Source: a virus
Reading direction: 5' to 3' (one strand)
IMG/VR virus record: IMGVR_UViG_3300020215_000125
Span: 1-27,525 of that record
DNA length: 27,525 bases
Position numbers and translations under genes: made by a program. Position 1 is the first letter of the stretch, and each line of letters starts with the position of its first letter. Positions 1 through 8,045 of this stretch are shown piece by piece. The notes under the pieces are model-generated. The model did no database searches. It was given only the letters and a program-made list of their open reading frames with translations, and was not told the DNA's origin.

Positions 1-118
1 ACCGCCGCCGACTCCGTCCGCGGGCGTTTTTCTTTTCCAGCACAGCTTTGCCCGCCTCATCCCGGGGCCGACGGCTTGCGAGGATCCATGACCCAAAAAG
101 ATTCAAAGGAATTCAATC
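1..118 (+). promoter_or_regulatory. Leading non-coding stretch with possible truncated terminator
   Basis: A GC-rich segment (about 3-26) ends in CCGCGGGCG and is followed directly by a T-rich run, TTTTTCTTTT (27-36). This resembles the right arm and U-tract of a Rho-independent terminator, and the same T-run style recurs at 17699-17707. Only an imperfect left arm (CGCC at 3-6) is visible, so the hairpin may be partial. AAAGGA at 105-110 is the ribosome binding site for the terminase gene that follows. I see no convincing promoter. Confidence 0.3.
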
Positions 119-409
119 GTGGCTAGGGGAGGCCCCCGCAAGGGCGCCGGCCGCAAGCCCGGGGTTCCAAGCAAAAAGACACAGGACGTCGCCGACAGAC
201 TCGCTGCATTGGGCTGCGACCCCCTCGAAGGCATGGCCATGATCGCCATGAACGAGGAGAACGCGCCCGAGCTCCGCGGACGCATGTTCGCCGAACTGGC
301 TCAGTACGTCCTACCCAAACGGAAGGCGATCGAGCACTCAGGCCCCGCCGGCGGACCCATCCCCTTCACGGGCATCACGCGGACCATCGTTGAGCCAGCT
401 CAACATTGA
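119..409 (+). CDS. terS: Terminase small subunit (putative)
   Basis: A 96-residue protein, likely the DNA-recognition subunit of the packaging motor, which would bind phage DNA and hand it to the large subunit encoded directly downstream. Residues 4-15 read GGPRKGAGRKPG, the basic Gly/Lys/Arg-rich motif typical of the N terminus of many phage small terminases, followed by a predicted helical segment (about 20-65). The start is GTG, supported by AAAGGA eight bases upstream; an ATG at 88 opens another frame and stops after 12 codons. The 3' end overlaps the large terminase by 20 bases. It is shorter than many small terminases, so the call rests on the N-terminal motif plus position and is moderately sure. 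Confidence 0.7.
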   Translation: MARGGPRKGAGRKPGVPSKKTQDVADRLAALGCDPLEGMAMIAMNEENAPELRGRMFAELAQYVLPKRKAIEHSGPAGGPIPFTGITRTIVEPAQH

Positions 410-1673
410 CACCGCCAAGGTGTTCCGGCCCTTGCTGGAGCCCTCGCGGTACAAAGGGGCTCACGGGGGACGAGGGTCGGGAAAGAGCCACTTCTTCGCC
501 GAGCTTCTGGTTGAGCGCTGTGTGCTTCAGCCTACCCGCTGGGCCTGCATCCGTGAGGTGCAGAACACCATCAAGGATTCCGTCCGTCAGCTTTTGGCAG
601 ACAAGATCAACAAGCTAGGTCTTTCGTCAGCATTCGAGATCCTCGAGACCGAGATACGAGGGCCGAACAATTCCCTGATCATCTTCAAGGGAATGCAGCA
701 CTACAACGCTTCCACCATCAAATCCCTCGAAGGCTACGATGGGGCGTGGGTGGAGGAAGCTCAGGACTTCAGCCAAACCTCGCTCGATCTGCTCCGCCCG
801 ACCATCCGCAAGGAGAACTCGGAACTCTGGTTCAGCTGGAACCCCACCAGCAGCAAGGACCCCGTGGACCTATTCCTCCGGGGGCCGAATTGCCCCAAGG
901 ACGCCATCGTCGTTGAGGCCAACTGGAAAGATAACCCCTGGTTCCCCGAAGTCCTCCGCAAGGAGATGGAGGAGGACCGGGCGGCGGACGCCGACAAAGC
1001 CGGCCACGTGTGGGACGGCAAATATCAGACCGCTCCCAAAGGGGCGTATTACGCCCGACTGCTTGCCATAGCAAAGACCGAAGGCCGGATTGGTTTCGTC
1101 CCCTACGACCCGGTCCACGAAGTCAGGGTGTGCTTCGACTTGGGTAATGGACCGAATATGTCCGCCTGGTTCCTGCAGTGGATCGGGCTTGAGATCAGGG
1201 CGATCGACTACCTGCAAGGCGACGAGCAGGCCAAGAACGAAGGCTGGCCCTGGTACATCAAGAAGCTGCGAGAGAAGCCTTACAGTTACAGCGAAATCAT
1301 CCTTCCCCATGACGCCGCTCCTGCACAGCGGGTCACGGGCAAGGGTGACCAGCAGACCCTGGTGGATGCCGGGTTCCGCACGACGGTGGTCCCGAAGATG
1401 GACCCTGCCGAGCGAGTGAAACTGGTCCAACGGTATCTCCCGAGATGCCGCTTCGATGAAACGAAGTGCGCCGACGGGCTTGAGGCCTTGCGGCAGTACC
1501 AGTCGAATTACGACGAACGGCTGCAGCTGGATAAAGGTCCCTTACACAACTGGGCGTCACATCCGAGCGATGCCCTTGGCCATGGGATCCAGGCCTACCA
1601 GGAACCGCAGGGGTTCAAGATGTCCGGAGCCATCGGCTCCGCAGGACGAGGCGACAGGAGGGCCGGATATTGA
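390..1673 (+). CDS. terL: Terminase large subunit (ATPase/nuclease)
   Basis: A 427-residue packaging motor protein that couples ATP hydrolysis to DNA translocation and cuts the concatemer. Residues 26-33 form a Walker A motif (GGRGSGKS), and W120-V-E-E-A124 is the Walker B/catalytic glutamate region, followed by a SWNPT coupling-type segment. The C-terminal RNase H-like nuclease half shows the usual acidic positions: D250 in FDLGNG, H307-D308 in LPHDAA, and D394 in HPSDAL. This matches the Terminase_3 (PBSX/P22-like) family in length and layout. The annotated start is TTG at 390, inside the upstream gene; GTG at 420 is the other plausible start and would still keep Walker A. The acidic residue usually a few positions after the first nuclease Asp is not evident (D250-LGNGPNMS). 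Confidence 0.95.
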   Translation: MSQLNIDTAKVFRPLLEPSRYKGAHGGRGSGKSHFFAELLVERCVLQPTRWACIREVQNTIKDSVRQLLADKINKLGLSSAFEILETEIRGPNNSLIIFKGMQHYNASTIKSLEGYDGAWVEEAQDFSQTSLDLLRPTIRKENSELWFSWNPTSSKDPVDLFLRGPNCPKDAIVVEANWKDNPWFPEVLRKEMEEDRAADADKAGHVWDGKYQTAPKGAYYARLLAIAKTEGRIGFVPYDPVHEVRVCFDLGNGPNMSAWFLQWIGLEIRAIDYLQGDEQAKNEGWPWYIKKLREKPYSYSEIILPHDAAPAQRVTGKGDQQTLVDAGFRTTVVPKMDPAERVKLVQRYLPRCRFDETKCADGLEALRQYQSNYDERLQLDKGPLHNWASHPSDALGHGIQAYQEPQGFKMSGAIGSAGRGDRRAGY

Positions 1674-1879
1674 CCACAGCCTCATCGAACGACCGCCGCA
1701 AATCCAGGGTTGAACGCTTCATGCGCGGGGATTGTCCCGACTGGCCCGAGCTGTACATGCGTGGGGAGATTGACGACCTCACCCTGTACGAAAAGACGGG
1801 ACTGAACCCCGGCGACCTGGTGACCATTGTGGTCCCGAGGGTCCACGCAAACGCTTTGCTTGAGCAAGAAGGCCGCTGA
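1670..1879 (+). CDS. Small hypothetical protein between terminase and portal genes
   Basis: A 69-residue soluble protein of unknown function. It starts with TTG, whose last two bases fall in the terminase TGA stop. The start is well supported by AGGAGGG at 1656-1662, seven bases upstream. The N terminus is basic (RRKSRVERF) and the rest is mixed acidic and hydrophobic, with no cysteine pairs, transmembrane segment or recognised motif. It is coupled downstream by an ATGA overlap to another small ORF. Its position between packaging and portal genes suggests a role in packaging or head assembly, but that is only inference from context. Confidence 0.7.
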   Translation: MTTASSNDRRKSRVERFMRGDCPDWPELYMRGEIDDLTLYEKTGLNPGDLVTIVVPRVHANALLEQEGR

Positions 1880-2049
1880 TGAGCCGGAACGACGATGGCG
1901 AGACGGCGCGCGAATACATCGAGCCTGAGCGGGAGCGCTGGTCCGGTCTCTACAACAAGGACGGACAGAAGCTTTTCCGGGAACAACCGACAATCGGCTT
2001 TGATCCCCACAGATGGGACTCGCGCAAGGGAAAACGGAAAGGCAAGTGA
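1879..2049 (+). CDS. Small hypothetical protein (56 aa)
   Basis: A short ORF starting at the ATG of an ATGA overlap with the preceding gene and ending two bases before the preferred portal start. Its product begins MSRNDDGETAREY and ends in the very basic stretch RKGKRKGK. AAGAAGG at 1866-1872 lies at proper distance as a ribosome binding site. Exact coupling on both sides and a strongly charged, non-repetitive protein support a real gene. The function is unknown; the basic tail could bind nucleic acid, which is inference. Confidence 0.6.
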   Translation: MSRNDDGETAREYIEPERERWSGLYNKDGQKLFREQPTIGFDPHRWDSRKGKRKGK

Positions 2050-2051
2050 AG

Positions 2052-4238
2052 ATGGCGACCGCCGGACAAAAGAAGGCCGGCGACATCAAGGTAGCCATCG
2101 AGACGATCATTGGCGGGCTGGAAAAAGAGGCTGAGCGTAGAGTCTCCCGCCGTTCCTCCATCGAAGACCGGTGGATCGAAGACACCCGCCAGTATCACGG
2201 GGAGTACGACGAGGACACTGAGGGCGGACTCGAGCCGAATCAGTCCCGGCTGTTCATCAACCAGACCCGTCCCAAGACCAATGCCTGCGCCGCTCGTCTG
2301 TTCGATATGCTGTTCCCGACGGACGACAAGAACTGGGGGATTCAACCCACTCCCGTTCCTCAGTTATCCAACCTGATCACCCAATCCACCGGGGTTGTGG
2401 AGCAGGGGAAAGAAGCGGCGGACGCAGCCATTGCCCGCGGCGACATGCAGTCCGCTCAGAGAATCGTCGCCGAGACCAACGCCCAAGTTGACGCGAGCGA
2501 GAAAGCCCAGGCTCTCATCGAGGAAGCCAAGCGTCGCTGCGATGCGATGCAGGACGAGATGGAGGACCAGCTCCGGGAGTGCCGGTACGCCGAGGAAATG
2601 CGTCTGGTGCTCGAGGATGCCTGCAAATTGGGAAGCGGTATCGCCGAAGGCCCCGTGGTTAATGACAGGGTCCGGAGGAACTGGACCAAGAACCAAGTCG
2701 GCAACGCCACCGTCTACGAACTGAAGGGGACTGAAGACTCACGACCGGCTTTCCGCCGCATCAATCCATGGGATTTCTTCCCCGACATGGACGCGATGAG
2801 CCCGGAGGAATCCGAAGGGTTCTTCATCCGGCACCTGGAGACCAAGAAAGGCCTCAGAAAGCTTTCCCGCGAGCCGGGGTTCGACAAGGACGCCATTCGT
2901 GAGTTGCTGAGAGAATCACCCCGGTCGAAGGTGCCGAGCTACATCGGTGAGTTGAGGGAAATCACCGGCAACGACCAGGATTCCAATCTCGAGCGTTATA
3001 CCGTTTGGAAATACACCGGGCCGATCACGGCTGAAGACCTAGAGACCCTGATTGAATTCACCGGTCAGGAGAAGATCGAAGGCGAGACCGATCCCCTCAA
3101 GGAACTGCCGGTCTGCATCTGGTTCTCTCAAGGCAAGTTACTGAAGTTCGGCATTTTTCACCTCGATTCTGGCGACCCGATCTACTCGGTGTTCCCGTTC
3201 GAGAAAGACGACTCCTCCATGTTCGGGCTGGGTGTCCCATCCTTGATGCGCGACAGCCAGTCTGCGCTGAACGCCGCCTGGCGCATGATGATGGACAACT
3301 CTGGCCTGAGCACGGGCCCGCAGATCGAGATCGACCCGACCATCATCGAGCCTGTTGACGGAGAATGGGGACTTGCTCCACGGAAACTGTGGAAGCGCCT
3401 TCCCGGCGCCATCCCCGGCAAGAAGGGCATGGACACCTACGACATTAAGTCCAACCAGACCGAACTGGCCAATATCATCACTCTGGCCAAGCAGTTCATT
3501 GACGACGAGACCAACGTGTCTGTCCTGGCTCAGGGAGAGCAGGGCGCCCACACCACCCAGACCGCGGGCGGCATGTCTATCCTGATGAACGCCGTGAACG
3601 TGGTGTTCAGACGGATCGTGAAGAACTTCGATGACTGCATGACGGTGCCGAACCTCCGTCGCCTGTACGACTGGAACATGCAGTTCTCGACCAAGGAAGA
3701 CATCAAGGGCGACTTCGAAGTTGACGCTCGCGGTTCCTCGGTCCTGCTGGTCCGTGAAATCCAGAGCCAGAACCTGATGGCCCTGACGACCAACTGGTCC
3801 GCGCATCCGGTTCTCTCGCGCCTGCTGAAAGTCGCGCCGGCTGCCCGCAAGACCGTGCAGTCGTTCATGATTGCTGCCAATGAGATCATCAAGACCGATG
3901 ACGAGTTGCGCAAAGAGGAAGAGTTGGCGGCGCAGAATCCGCCCCCGGAAGACCCGGCCGTGACCATGAAGCGGATGGAGCTCGAAGACAAACAGCTCGA
4001 GCGCCAGCACCAGAAAGAACTTGCCGCCATCCAGCGCGACACCGAGATGGTCCGGCTGTCTGCCCAGACCAATGTGACCTTGGACAAGATCAGGGCGCAG
4101 CTTCAGGACTCCCGCGAGGAGCGCGCCAGTTCCGAGAGGAAGTTCGCCGCGGAAGTCGCCGTCGAGAAGCAGAACAAGGAAGAAGCCCTCGCCAGGGGTG
4201 ACGAGCCCCAGGGCTCCGGCGGGTTTGTCTCGCAGTGA
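2052..4238 (+). CDS. Portal (head-tail connector) protein
   Basis: A 728-residue protein, of the size typical for podovirus portals, which form the dodecameric ring at the packaging vertex. The N-terminal region contains LFINQTRPKTNA (about 67-78) followed by a RLFDMLFPTDDKNW segment, characteristic of this family of large portals. A central part with AQGEQGAHTTQTAGGM matches the region before the crown helices. Residues about 639-715 form a long charged coiled coil, consistent with the C-terminal barrel. I chose ATG 2052 because GGAAAGG (2036-2042) precedes it; the in-frame ATG at 2013 has no ribosome binding site and would overlap the previous gene. Its stop overlaps the next gene's GTG start (GTGA). 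Confidence 0.9.
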   Translation: MATAGQKKAGDIKVAIETIIGGLEKEAERRVSRRSSIEDRWIEDTRQYHGEYDEDTEGGLEPNQSRLFINQTRPKTNACAARLFDMLFPTDDKNWGIQPTPVPQLSNLITQSTGVVEQGKEAADAAIARGDMQSAQRIVAETNAQVDASEKAQALIEEAKRRCDAMQDEMEDQLRECRYAEEMRLVLEDACKLGSGIAEGPVVNDRVRRNWTKNQVGNATVYELKGTEDSRPAFRRINPWDFFPDMDAMSPEESEGFFIRHLETKKGLRKLSREPGFDKDAIRELLRESPRSKVPSYIGELREITGNDQDSNLERYTVWKYTGPITAEDLETLIEFTGQEKIEGETDPLKELPVCIWFSQGKLLKFGIFHLDSGDPIYSVFPFEKDDSSMFGLGVPSLMRDSQSALNAAWRMMMDNSGLSTGPQIEIDPTIIEPVDGEWGLAPRKLWKRLPGAIPGKKGMDTYDIKSNQTELANIITLAKQFIDDETNVSVLAQGEQGAHTTQTAGGMSILMNAVNVVFRRIVKNFDDCMTVPNLRRLYDWNMQFSTKEDIKGDFEVDARGSSVLLVREIQSQNLMALTTNWSAHPVLSRLLKVAPAARKTVQSFMIAANEIIKTDDELRKEEELAAQNPPPEDPAVTMKRMELEDKQLERQHQKELAAIQRDTEMVRLSAQTNVTLDKIRAQLQDSREERASSERKFAAEVAVEKQNKEEALARGDEPQGSGGFVSQ

Positions 4239-4453
4239 TCGAGCCCGCATCCGAGACCTGGAAAGAGATCGTCAAGTGGGCGGAAGCCAATAGGCTTAAC
4301 GCCACTATGCGCCTGTGTGCCCACGGCACCGGCATGGAAGAGACCGAATACCAACGGGGGCGTGCCTCCGTGCTCAACGAATTGCTGGCGCTGACCAAGC
4401 CCCAGCCTGACCTGACCGGCATGAGTAGGCCGGATCGGAAGACCGGCTACTAG
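4235..4453 (+). CDS. Small protein after the portal gene
   Basis: A 72-residue, probably helical protein starting with GTG in a GTGA overlap with the portal stop, so its translation is likely coupled to that of the portal. It contains WKEIVKWAEANR and GMEETEYQRGRASVLNELL, the look of a small conserved protein often found beside portal genes. There is no signal peptide or membrane segment. The function is unknown; a role in head assembly is suggested only by location between the portal and scaffold genes. Confidence 0.7.
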   Translation: MIEPASETWKEIVKWAEANRLNATMRLCAHGTGMEETEYQRGRASVLNELLALTKPQPDLTGMSRPDRKTGY

Positions 4454-4492
4454 CGGGCCGCCCGTATCGGGCCGCCAAAACCAGAGGACATC
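4454..4492 (+). other. Short intergenic hairpin with direct repeat
   Basis: The nonamer CGGGCCGCC occurs twice (4454-4462 and 4468-4476), and GCCCG-TAT-CGGGC (4460-4472) can form a 5-bp stem. No T-run follows, so it does not look like a normal intrinsic terminator. AGAGGAC just downstream is the ribosome binding site of the scaffold gene. Confidence 0.3.
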
Positions 4493-5497
4493 ATGACCGA
4501 GAAGACCGCAGAGACCGCGGTCGCCGGTGATTCGCAGGAATCGCCCGCGACGCAGGACGAAGCGAGCCAAGCCTGGGCGGAGTTCGAACAGGCCGACAAC
4601 CCCAAAGGCAAAGAGCCCGAGGAGGAGCTTGAAGGCGGTGATGATCAGACCGCCGACAAGAAAGACGGTGAGGAACCGTCCAAGGAAACGAAGGCCGAAG
4701 AGAAGCCGGCCGAGAAGACCGAAGCCAAGCCCGACATCTGGGCCAACGCCCCGCCTGAACTGAAGGCCGCCTACGAGGCCGCCGAGAAGAAGGCGAGGGA
4801 CCTTGAGCACCGGAAGAAGTCGGACGACGGCAGGGTCGCGACCTATCAGCGGCAGGTCAAAGCACTCACCGACCAGATTTCCGAACTTCAGAAGGGCAAG
4901 AAGGACGGCGCCACTCAGGCGTCCTCCGAAAAGAAAGCCGGAGAAATCTCCGACAAGCTTGCCAAGCTGAAGACCGACTACCCGGAGATCGCCGAGCCTA
5001 TCGAACACCTCGAGGGCCGGCTGAACGACGCGCTCAAGAAGATCGACTCTTTGACGAGCGAGTTCTCCGGCATCTCCAAGGAACGTTCGGAGAAGCAATT
5101 CGCCACCCAGGAGAAGATCGTCCTGGAGGCGCACAAAGACTACGACGCCATCGCCGAGTCCGACGAGTTCTATGCCTGGTATGCGCAATCGCCCGCCTTC
5201 ATCAAGGCCGGTGTTGAGCGGAACGCCCGCGGGATCGTGGACGGCCATGAAGTCAAGAAGATCATCGACCTCTTCAAGCTGGAGACCGGGAAGGTCTCCA
5301 CCGGCGCCGTGACGGCGACGAAGACTGAACCGGCCGACAAAGGCCAATCCAACAACCCAGCCCCTGCCGATCCTCACAGGAAAAGGCAACTCGAATCAGC
5401 TTCCAGCCCTCGCAGCAAGTCTCTCGGCCCCACGCCAAGTGGAATCCCGGACGACCCTGAAGGCGCCTGGAATGCCTTCGAGCGCATGGGGCTTTGA
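4493..5497 (+). CDS. Scaffolding / head-assembly protein
   Basis: A 334-residue, highly charged protein directly upstream of the major capsid gene, the standard place for a scaffold that templates shell assembly and is then lost. The first 90 residues are very acidic (runs of Glu, Asp and Lys). Residues about 95-205 are a heptad-like coiled coil, followed by a compact region with FYAWYAQSPAFIKAG. The C terminus is short, Pro/Ser-rich and ends in GAWNAFERMGL. An AWAEFE motif near the N terminus echoes the AWNAFE at the C terminus. AGAGGAC about ten bases before ATG is a good ribosome binding site. The assignment rests on composition and position rather than a catalytic motif. Confidence 0.8.
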   Translation: MTEKTAETAVAGDSQESPATQDEASQAWAEFEQADNPKGKEPEEELEGGDDQTADKKDGEEPSKETKAEEKPAEKTEAKPDIWANAPPELKAAYEAAEKKARDLEHRKKSDDGRVATYQRQVKALTDQISELQKGKKDGATQASSEKKAGEISDKLAKLKTDYPEIAEPIEHLEGRLNDALKKIDSLTSEFSGISKERSEKQFATQEKIVLEAHKDYDAIAESDEFYAWYAQSPAFIKAGVERNARGIVDGHEVKKIIDLFKLETGKVSTGAVTATKTEPADKGQSNNPAPADPHRKRQLESASSPRSKSLGPTPSGIPDDPEGAWNAFERMGL

Positions 5498-5513
5498 CCT
5501 CAACAGGTAACCC

Positions 5514-6524
5514 ATGACCACGACCAAATACTCCGACTCGGGGATTTCCCCCCGTACAAACGTCTACGCCGTCCGGCAGATGCTCAAGCACGCCGGCCCG
5601 GTCGTCGTTCTCGACAAGTTCGGCCTCATGCAGAAGATGCCGAAGAACAAGACCCAGACCATCAAGTGGCGCCGTCCGAACGTGTTCTCGGCCGCGTCCG
5701 TTCCCTTGGTGGAAGGCGTGACTCCTTCGACCACGCAGTTCAGCTACACCGACGTGGAAGCCACCCTCAAGGAATACGGCCAGTTGGTGGAGATCACCGA
5801 CGCCATCGAGGACACCCACGAGGATCCGGTGCTCAACGATGCGGCGGTCCAGGCGGGCGAGAACATCGGCCGCACCATCGAGGCCCTGACCTATGGCGTC
5901 GTCCGTGCGGGCACCAACGTGGTGCGCGCCAACGGCTCCGCTCGTACCGACATCAACACTCCGGTGACCCTGAACGGTCTCCGCTCGGTGGTGAAGTCGC
6001 TCAAGGCCCAGAAGGCGATGATGATCACCAAGGTCCTGGACGGGTCGGTCAACTACGCCACCCGTTCGGTGGAAGCGGCTTACATCGCCGTGTGCCACAC
6101 CGACCTGGAGCCCGACCTCCGCAACCTGGCCGGCTTCCTTCCTGTCGCCCAGTACGGCTCGCGCAAGACCGTGCACGACCAGGAGTTCGGCACGGTGGAG
6201 AACGTCCGTTTTGTCACTACGCCCGACCTGACTCCCTTCACCGATGCGGGCGGCGCCAAGGCCGGCGCGGTCGGCACGATGGTCTCCACCACGGGCACCT
6301 CGGCCGATGTGTATCCCATCCTGATCTTCGGCAAGGAAGCCTACGGCGTGGTCCCGCTTCGCGGCATGGAGTCGGTCTCTCCGTCCATCATCCCTCCGGG
6401 GAAGAAGGACAAGAGCGATCCCCTCGGCCAGCGCGGCTATGTGGGTTGGTTGACGTGGTTCACGTCGAAGATCCTCAATGACAACTGGCTGTATCGCTAT
6501 GAAGTGGCGGCCACCGCCATCTAA
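5514..6524 (+). CDS. Major capsid protein, N4-gp56-like HK97 fold
   Basis: A 336-residue protein that would build the icosahedral shell. The N terminus (TKYSDSGISPRTNVYAVRQML) leads into an IKWRRPN segment, then PLVEGVTPS and a KEYGQLVEITD block, the pattern of the N4-gp56 family of major capsid proteins. The rest is a mixed alpha/beta domain ending in WLYRYEVAATAI. Length fits a shell protein without a large prohead-protease delta domain. A strong terminator-like hairpin lies 20 bases after the stop, consistent with separate control of this highly expressed gene. The preceding scaffold gene is 16 bases upstream. Confidence 0.92.
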   Translation: MTTTKYSDSGISPRTNVYAVRQMLKHAGPVVVLDKFGLMQKMPKNKTQTIKWRRPNVFSAASVPLVEGVTPSTTQFSYTDVEATLKEYGQLVEITDAIEDTHEDPVLNDAAVQAGENIGRTIEALTYGVVRAGTNVVRANGSARTDINTPVTLNGLRSVVKSLKAQKAMMITKVLDGSVNYATRSVEAAYIAVCHTDLEPDLRNLAGFLPVAQYGSRKTVHDQEFGTVENVRFVTTPDLTPFTDAGGAKAGAVGTMVSTTGTSADVYPILIFGKEAYGVVPLRGMESVSPSIIPPGKKDKSDPLGQRGYVGWLTWFTSKILNDNWLYRYEVAATAI

Positions 6525-6544
6525 TAGCCTGAGCTGAATCCATC

Positions 6545-6580
6545 GCGGGGCGCGCTCTCAGAGCCGCCCCGCTTCCTTTT
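6545..6580 (+). terminator. Terminator-like hairpin after the capsid gene
   Basis: GCGGGGCG (6545-6552) pairs with CGCCCCGC (6565-6572), and after one bulged C the inner GCTC (6554-6557) pairs with GAGC (6561-6564) around a TCA loop. This gives a 12-bp GC-rich stem followed by TTCCTTTT. The broken T-run suggests an attenuator or leaky terminator. Confidence 0.7.
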
Positions 6581-6597
6581 CCAGGAGATCACAAACC

Positions 6598-6915
6598 ATG
6601 TTTCCCAACGTCAAAGTAGGCGAGGTTTCTGGCACCGGCAGTACGGTGCTCGTCAACCTCGGCTGGCAGCCCGACTACATCGAGACCATCAACCTCACCG
6701 ACAAAGACCAGATGTACAAGTTCCACTCTGGCATGTCGGCCGGCACTGCCATCGACATCAACAAGTCCGGTTCCATCGCCGAGCTCGCGTCCGAGGGCTT
6801 CACCCTGGTGAACAACGCCACGGACAACGTCTGCGGGTTCAAGATCGGCACGACCATCTCCGAGTCCTCCAAGCGCATCGCGTACCTCGCGGTCCGCAAC
6901 GGGCCCGGGAACTAA
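6598..6915 (+). CDS. Beta-rich virion protein, paralogue of the next gene
   Basis: A 105-residue protein with no signal peptide, starting at an ATG preceded by CAGGAGATC. Its sequence is rich in Gly, Thr, Ser and beta-branched residues, with VSGTGSTVLVNLGW near the N terminus and FKIGTTISESSKRIAYLA near the C terminus. Nearly the whole protein aligns by eye with the C-terminal about 95 residues of the product encoded at 6966-7499, so the pair arose by duplication. Located right behind the major capsid gene and flanked by two terminator-like hairpins, it is probably a head decoration or surface protein. That role is inferred from position and composition. Confidence 0.7.
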   Translation: MFPNVKVGEVSGTGSTVLVNLGWQPDYIETINLTDKDQMYKFHSGMSAGTAIDINKSGSIAELASEGFTLVNNATDNVCGFKIGTTISESSKRIAYLAVRNGPGN

Positions 6916-6921
6916 GGATCG

Positions 6922-6954
6922 AAGGGCGGGAGCGATCCCGCCCTTTGTCCTTTT
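6922..6954 (+). terminator. Rho-independent terminator-like hairpin
   Basis: AAGGGCGGGA (6922-6931) and TCCCGCCCTT (6936-6945) form a perfect 10-bp stem with a GCGA tetraloop, followed by TGTCCTTTT. It sits between the two paralogous genes, about seven bases after the first gene's stop. Confidence 0.8.
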
Positions 6955-6965
6955 AGGAGCAAACC

Positions 6966-7499
6966 ATGAGCACAACCAATATCACCAACGCCGCTCTCCG
7001 GGCGCAGATCGTTTCCGGCGAGACCATGCTGGGCCAGTTGGCGCAGGCTGTCCGTCAGGTCCTTCGGGGCAATGGCAATCGCACGAATGCCGGTAACCCG
7101 AATGGAGTCCTGACTCCTCAAAACCGTGGCGAGCGGGTGTGGGACACCACCAATTCCCGCGAGTTCGTGGCCACCGGATTGACCAACACCTCGTGGTTTC
7201 CGACCACGGGCGTTCCGGTAACCGCTGAAGTCTCGGGCACCGGCAGCACCGTCACCGTCAACCTGGGCTTCACGCCCTCTTACGTGATGACGCTGAACCT
7301 CACCGACTTCGACGTCCAGTACGAGTGGACCGACACCATGGCAAATGGAACCGCCATCGAGCACAACAAGGCCGGTTCCATCTCGCAGCTGGCCTCTGAA
7401 GGCATCACGCCCATCACCACCGCTGGGTCTGAAGGCTTCCAGATCGGCACCACGATCTCGGAAAACTCCAAGCGCATCGCTTACGTCGCGCATCCGTAA
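6966..7499 (+). CDS. Two-domain beta-rich virion surface protein
   Basis: A 177-residue protein. Residues about 1-77 form a unique N-terminal part: a helix (ALRAQIVSGETMLGQLAQAV) and then a fibre-like segment ending WFPTTG. Residues about 80-177 repeat the domain seen in the preceding gene (VSGTGSTVTVNLGF, GSISQLASEGI, IGTTISENSKRIAYVA). A short domain plus an anchored version suggests one free decoration form and one attached form, for example a head fibre, but this is inference. TTAGGAGC (6953-6960), five bases before the ATG, is a good ribosome binding site. A hairpin follows the stop. Confidence 0.7.
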   Translation: MSTTNITNAALRAQIVSGETMLGQLAQAVRQVLRGNGNRTNAGNPNGVLTPQNRGERVWDTTNSREFVATGLTNTSWFPTTGVPVTAEVSGTGSTVTVNLGFTPSYVMTLNLTDFDVQYEWTDTMANGTAIEHNKAGSISQLASEGITPITTAGSEGFQIGTTISENSKRIAYVAHP

Positions 7500-7502
7500 C
7501 GG

Positions 7503-7526
7503 GGTGGGGGCTGCGGCCCCCATTTC
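7503..7526 (+). terminator. Short terminator-like hairpin
   Basis: GGGGGC (7506-7511) pairs with GCCCCC (7516-7521) around a TGCG loop. The stem extends by T7505-A7522 and two possible G-T pairs and is followed by TTTCC. The weak T-run suggests partial termination or an RNA-stabilising end. Confidence 0.55.
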
Positions 7527-7544
7527 CTTACCCATAGGACGGCC

Positions 7545-8045
7545 ATGAGAACCTTCACCAATAATCTGTGGATGCCGGCCGTGTCGATCACCCGGCCCGC
7601 GAACACCACGACCTATGCCACAGGTGATGCGGTAGGCACGGCAGCCGGCTCGCGTCTGTCGTTCGTCGTGCCGCATCCCCACGGGCTGGTGAAGTCCGCC
7701 CGGCTGTGGAAGTCCACCACCGGAACGACCGCGGACGACTTCCGCCTCCTGCTGTTCACCAAGCAGCCCACCAACAACCCGGTAGACAACGCCGCGCCGA
7801 CCACCTCGTTCATCGACATCGCCGATAAGGACTCTTTTGTCGGCATGATCGACTTCGAGACCGCCGTCACTTTGGCCGCGGGCAATTACTACGAGGGGCA
7901 GGATTACGTCCCCTCCACCGGCATTCCTTTCCATCTGAATGGCACCAGCCACAACAACGTGCTGTTCGGGATCCTCACCGTCCTTGCCAATTACGACCCC
8001 GGCTCCGCCGAGGTCTTCACCATCCGCCTTGAGATCAATCAGTAA
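7545..8045 (+). CDS. Putative capsid decoration (cement) protein, jelly-roll-like
   Basis: A 166-residue beta-rich protein that opens with a strand and an SITRPANTTTYATGDAVG segment, followed by alternating hydrophobic and polar strands, and ends FTIRLEINQ. This type of sequence (SITRPANTT, then GDxVG) recurs in small phage proteins encoded just downstream of major capsid genes and is consistent with a jelly-roll cement protein sitting on the shell. It has no cysteines or membrane segments. Start ATG 7545 has AGGACGG about five bases upstream. The fold assignment is from pattern recognition only; a generic virion protein is the alternative. Confidence 0.6.
   Translation: MRTFTNNLWMPAVSITRPANTTTYATGDAVGTAAGSRLSFVVPHPHGLVKSARLWKSTTGTTADDFRLLLFTKQPTNNPVDNAAPTTSFIDIADKDSFVGMIDFETAVTLAAGNYYEGQDYVPSTGIPFHLNGTSHNNVLFGILTVLANYDPGSAEVFTIRLEINQ

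Noticed and set aside
88-126. 12-codon ORF upstream of the small terminase
   Set aside because: Too short, ends inside the terminase gene, and the terminase has its own ribosome binding site.
3138-5389. Long minus-strand frames under the portal and scaffold genes
   Set aside because: Leu/Gly/Val-rich low-complexity translations opposite well-supported plus-strand genes; shadows.
5666-6481. 271-codon plus-strand frame inside the capsid gene
   Set aside because: Arg/Gly/His/Pro-rich translation typical of an out-of-frame reading of GC-rich codons, and the capsid frame keeps its normal codon bias, unlike the nested ORFs at 20613 and 21534.
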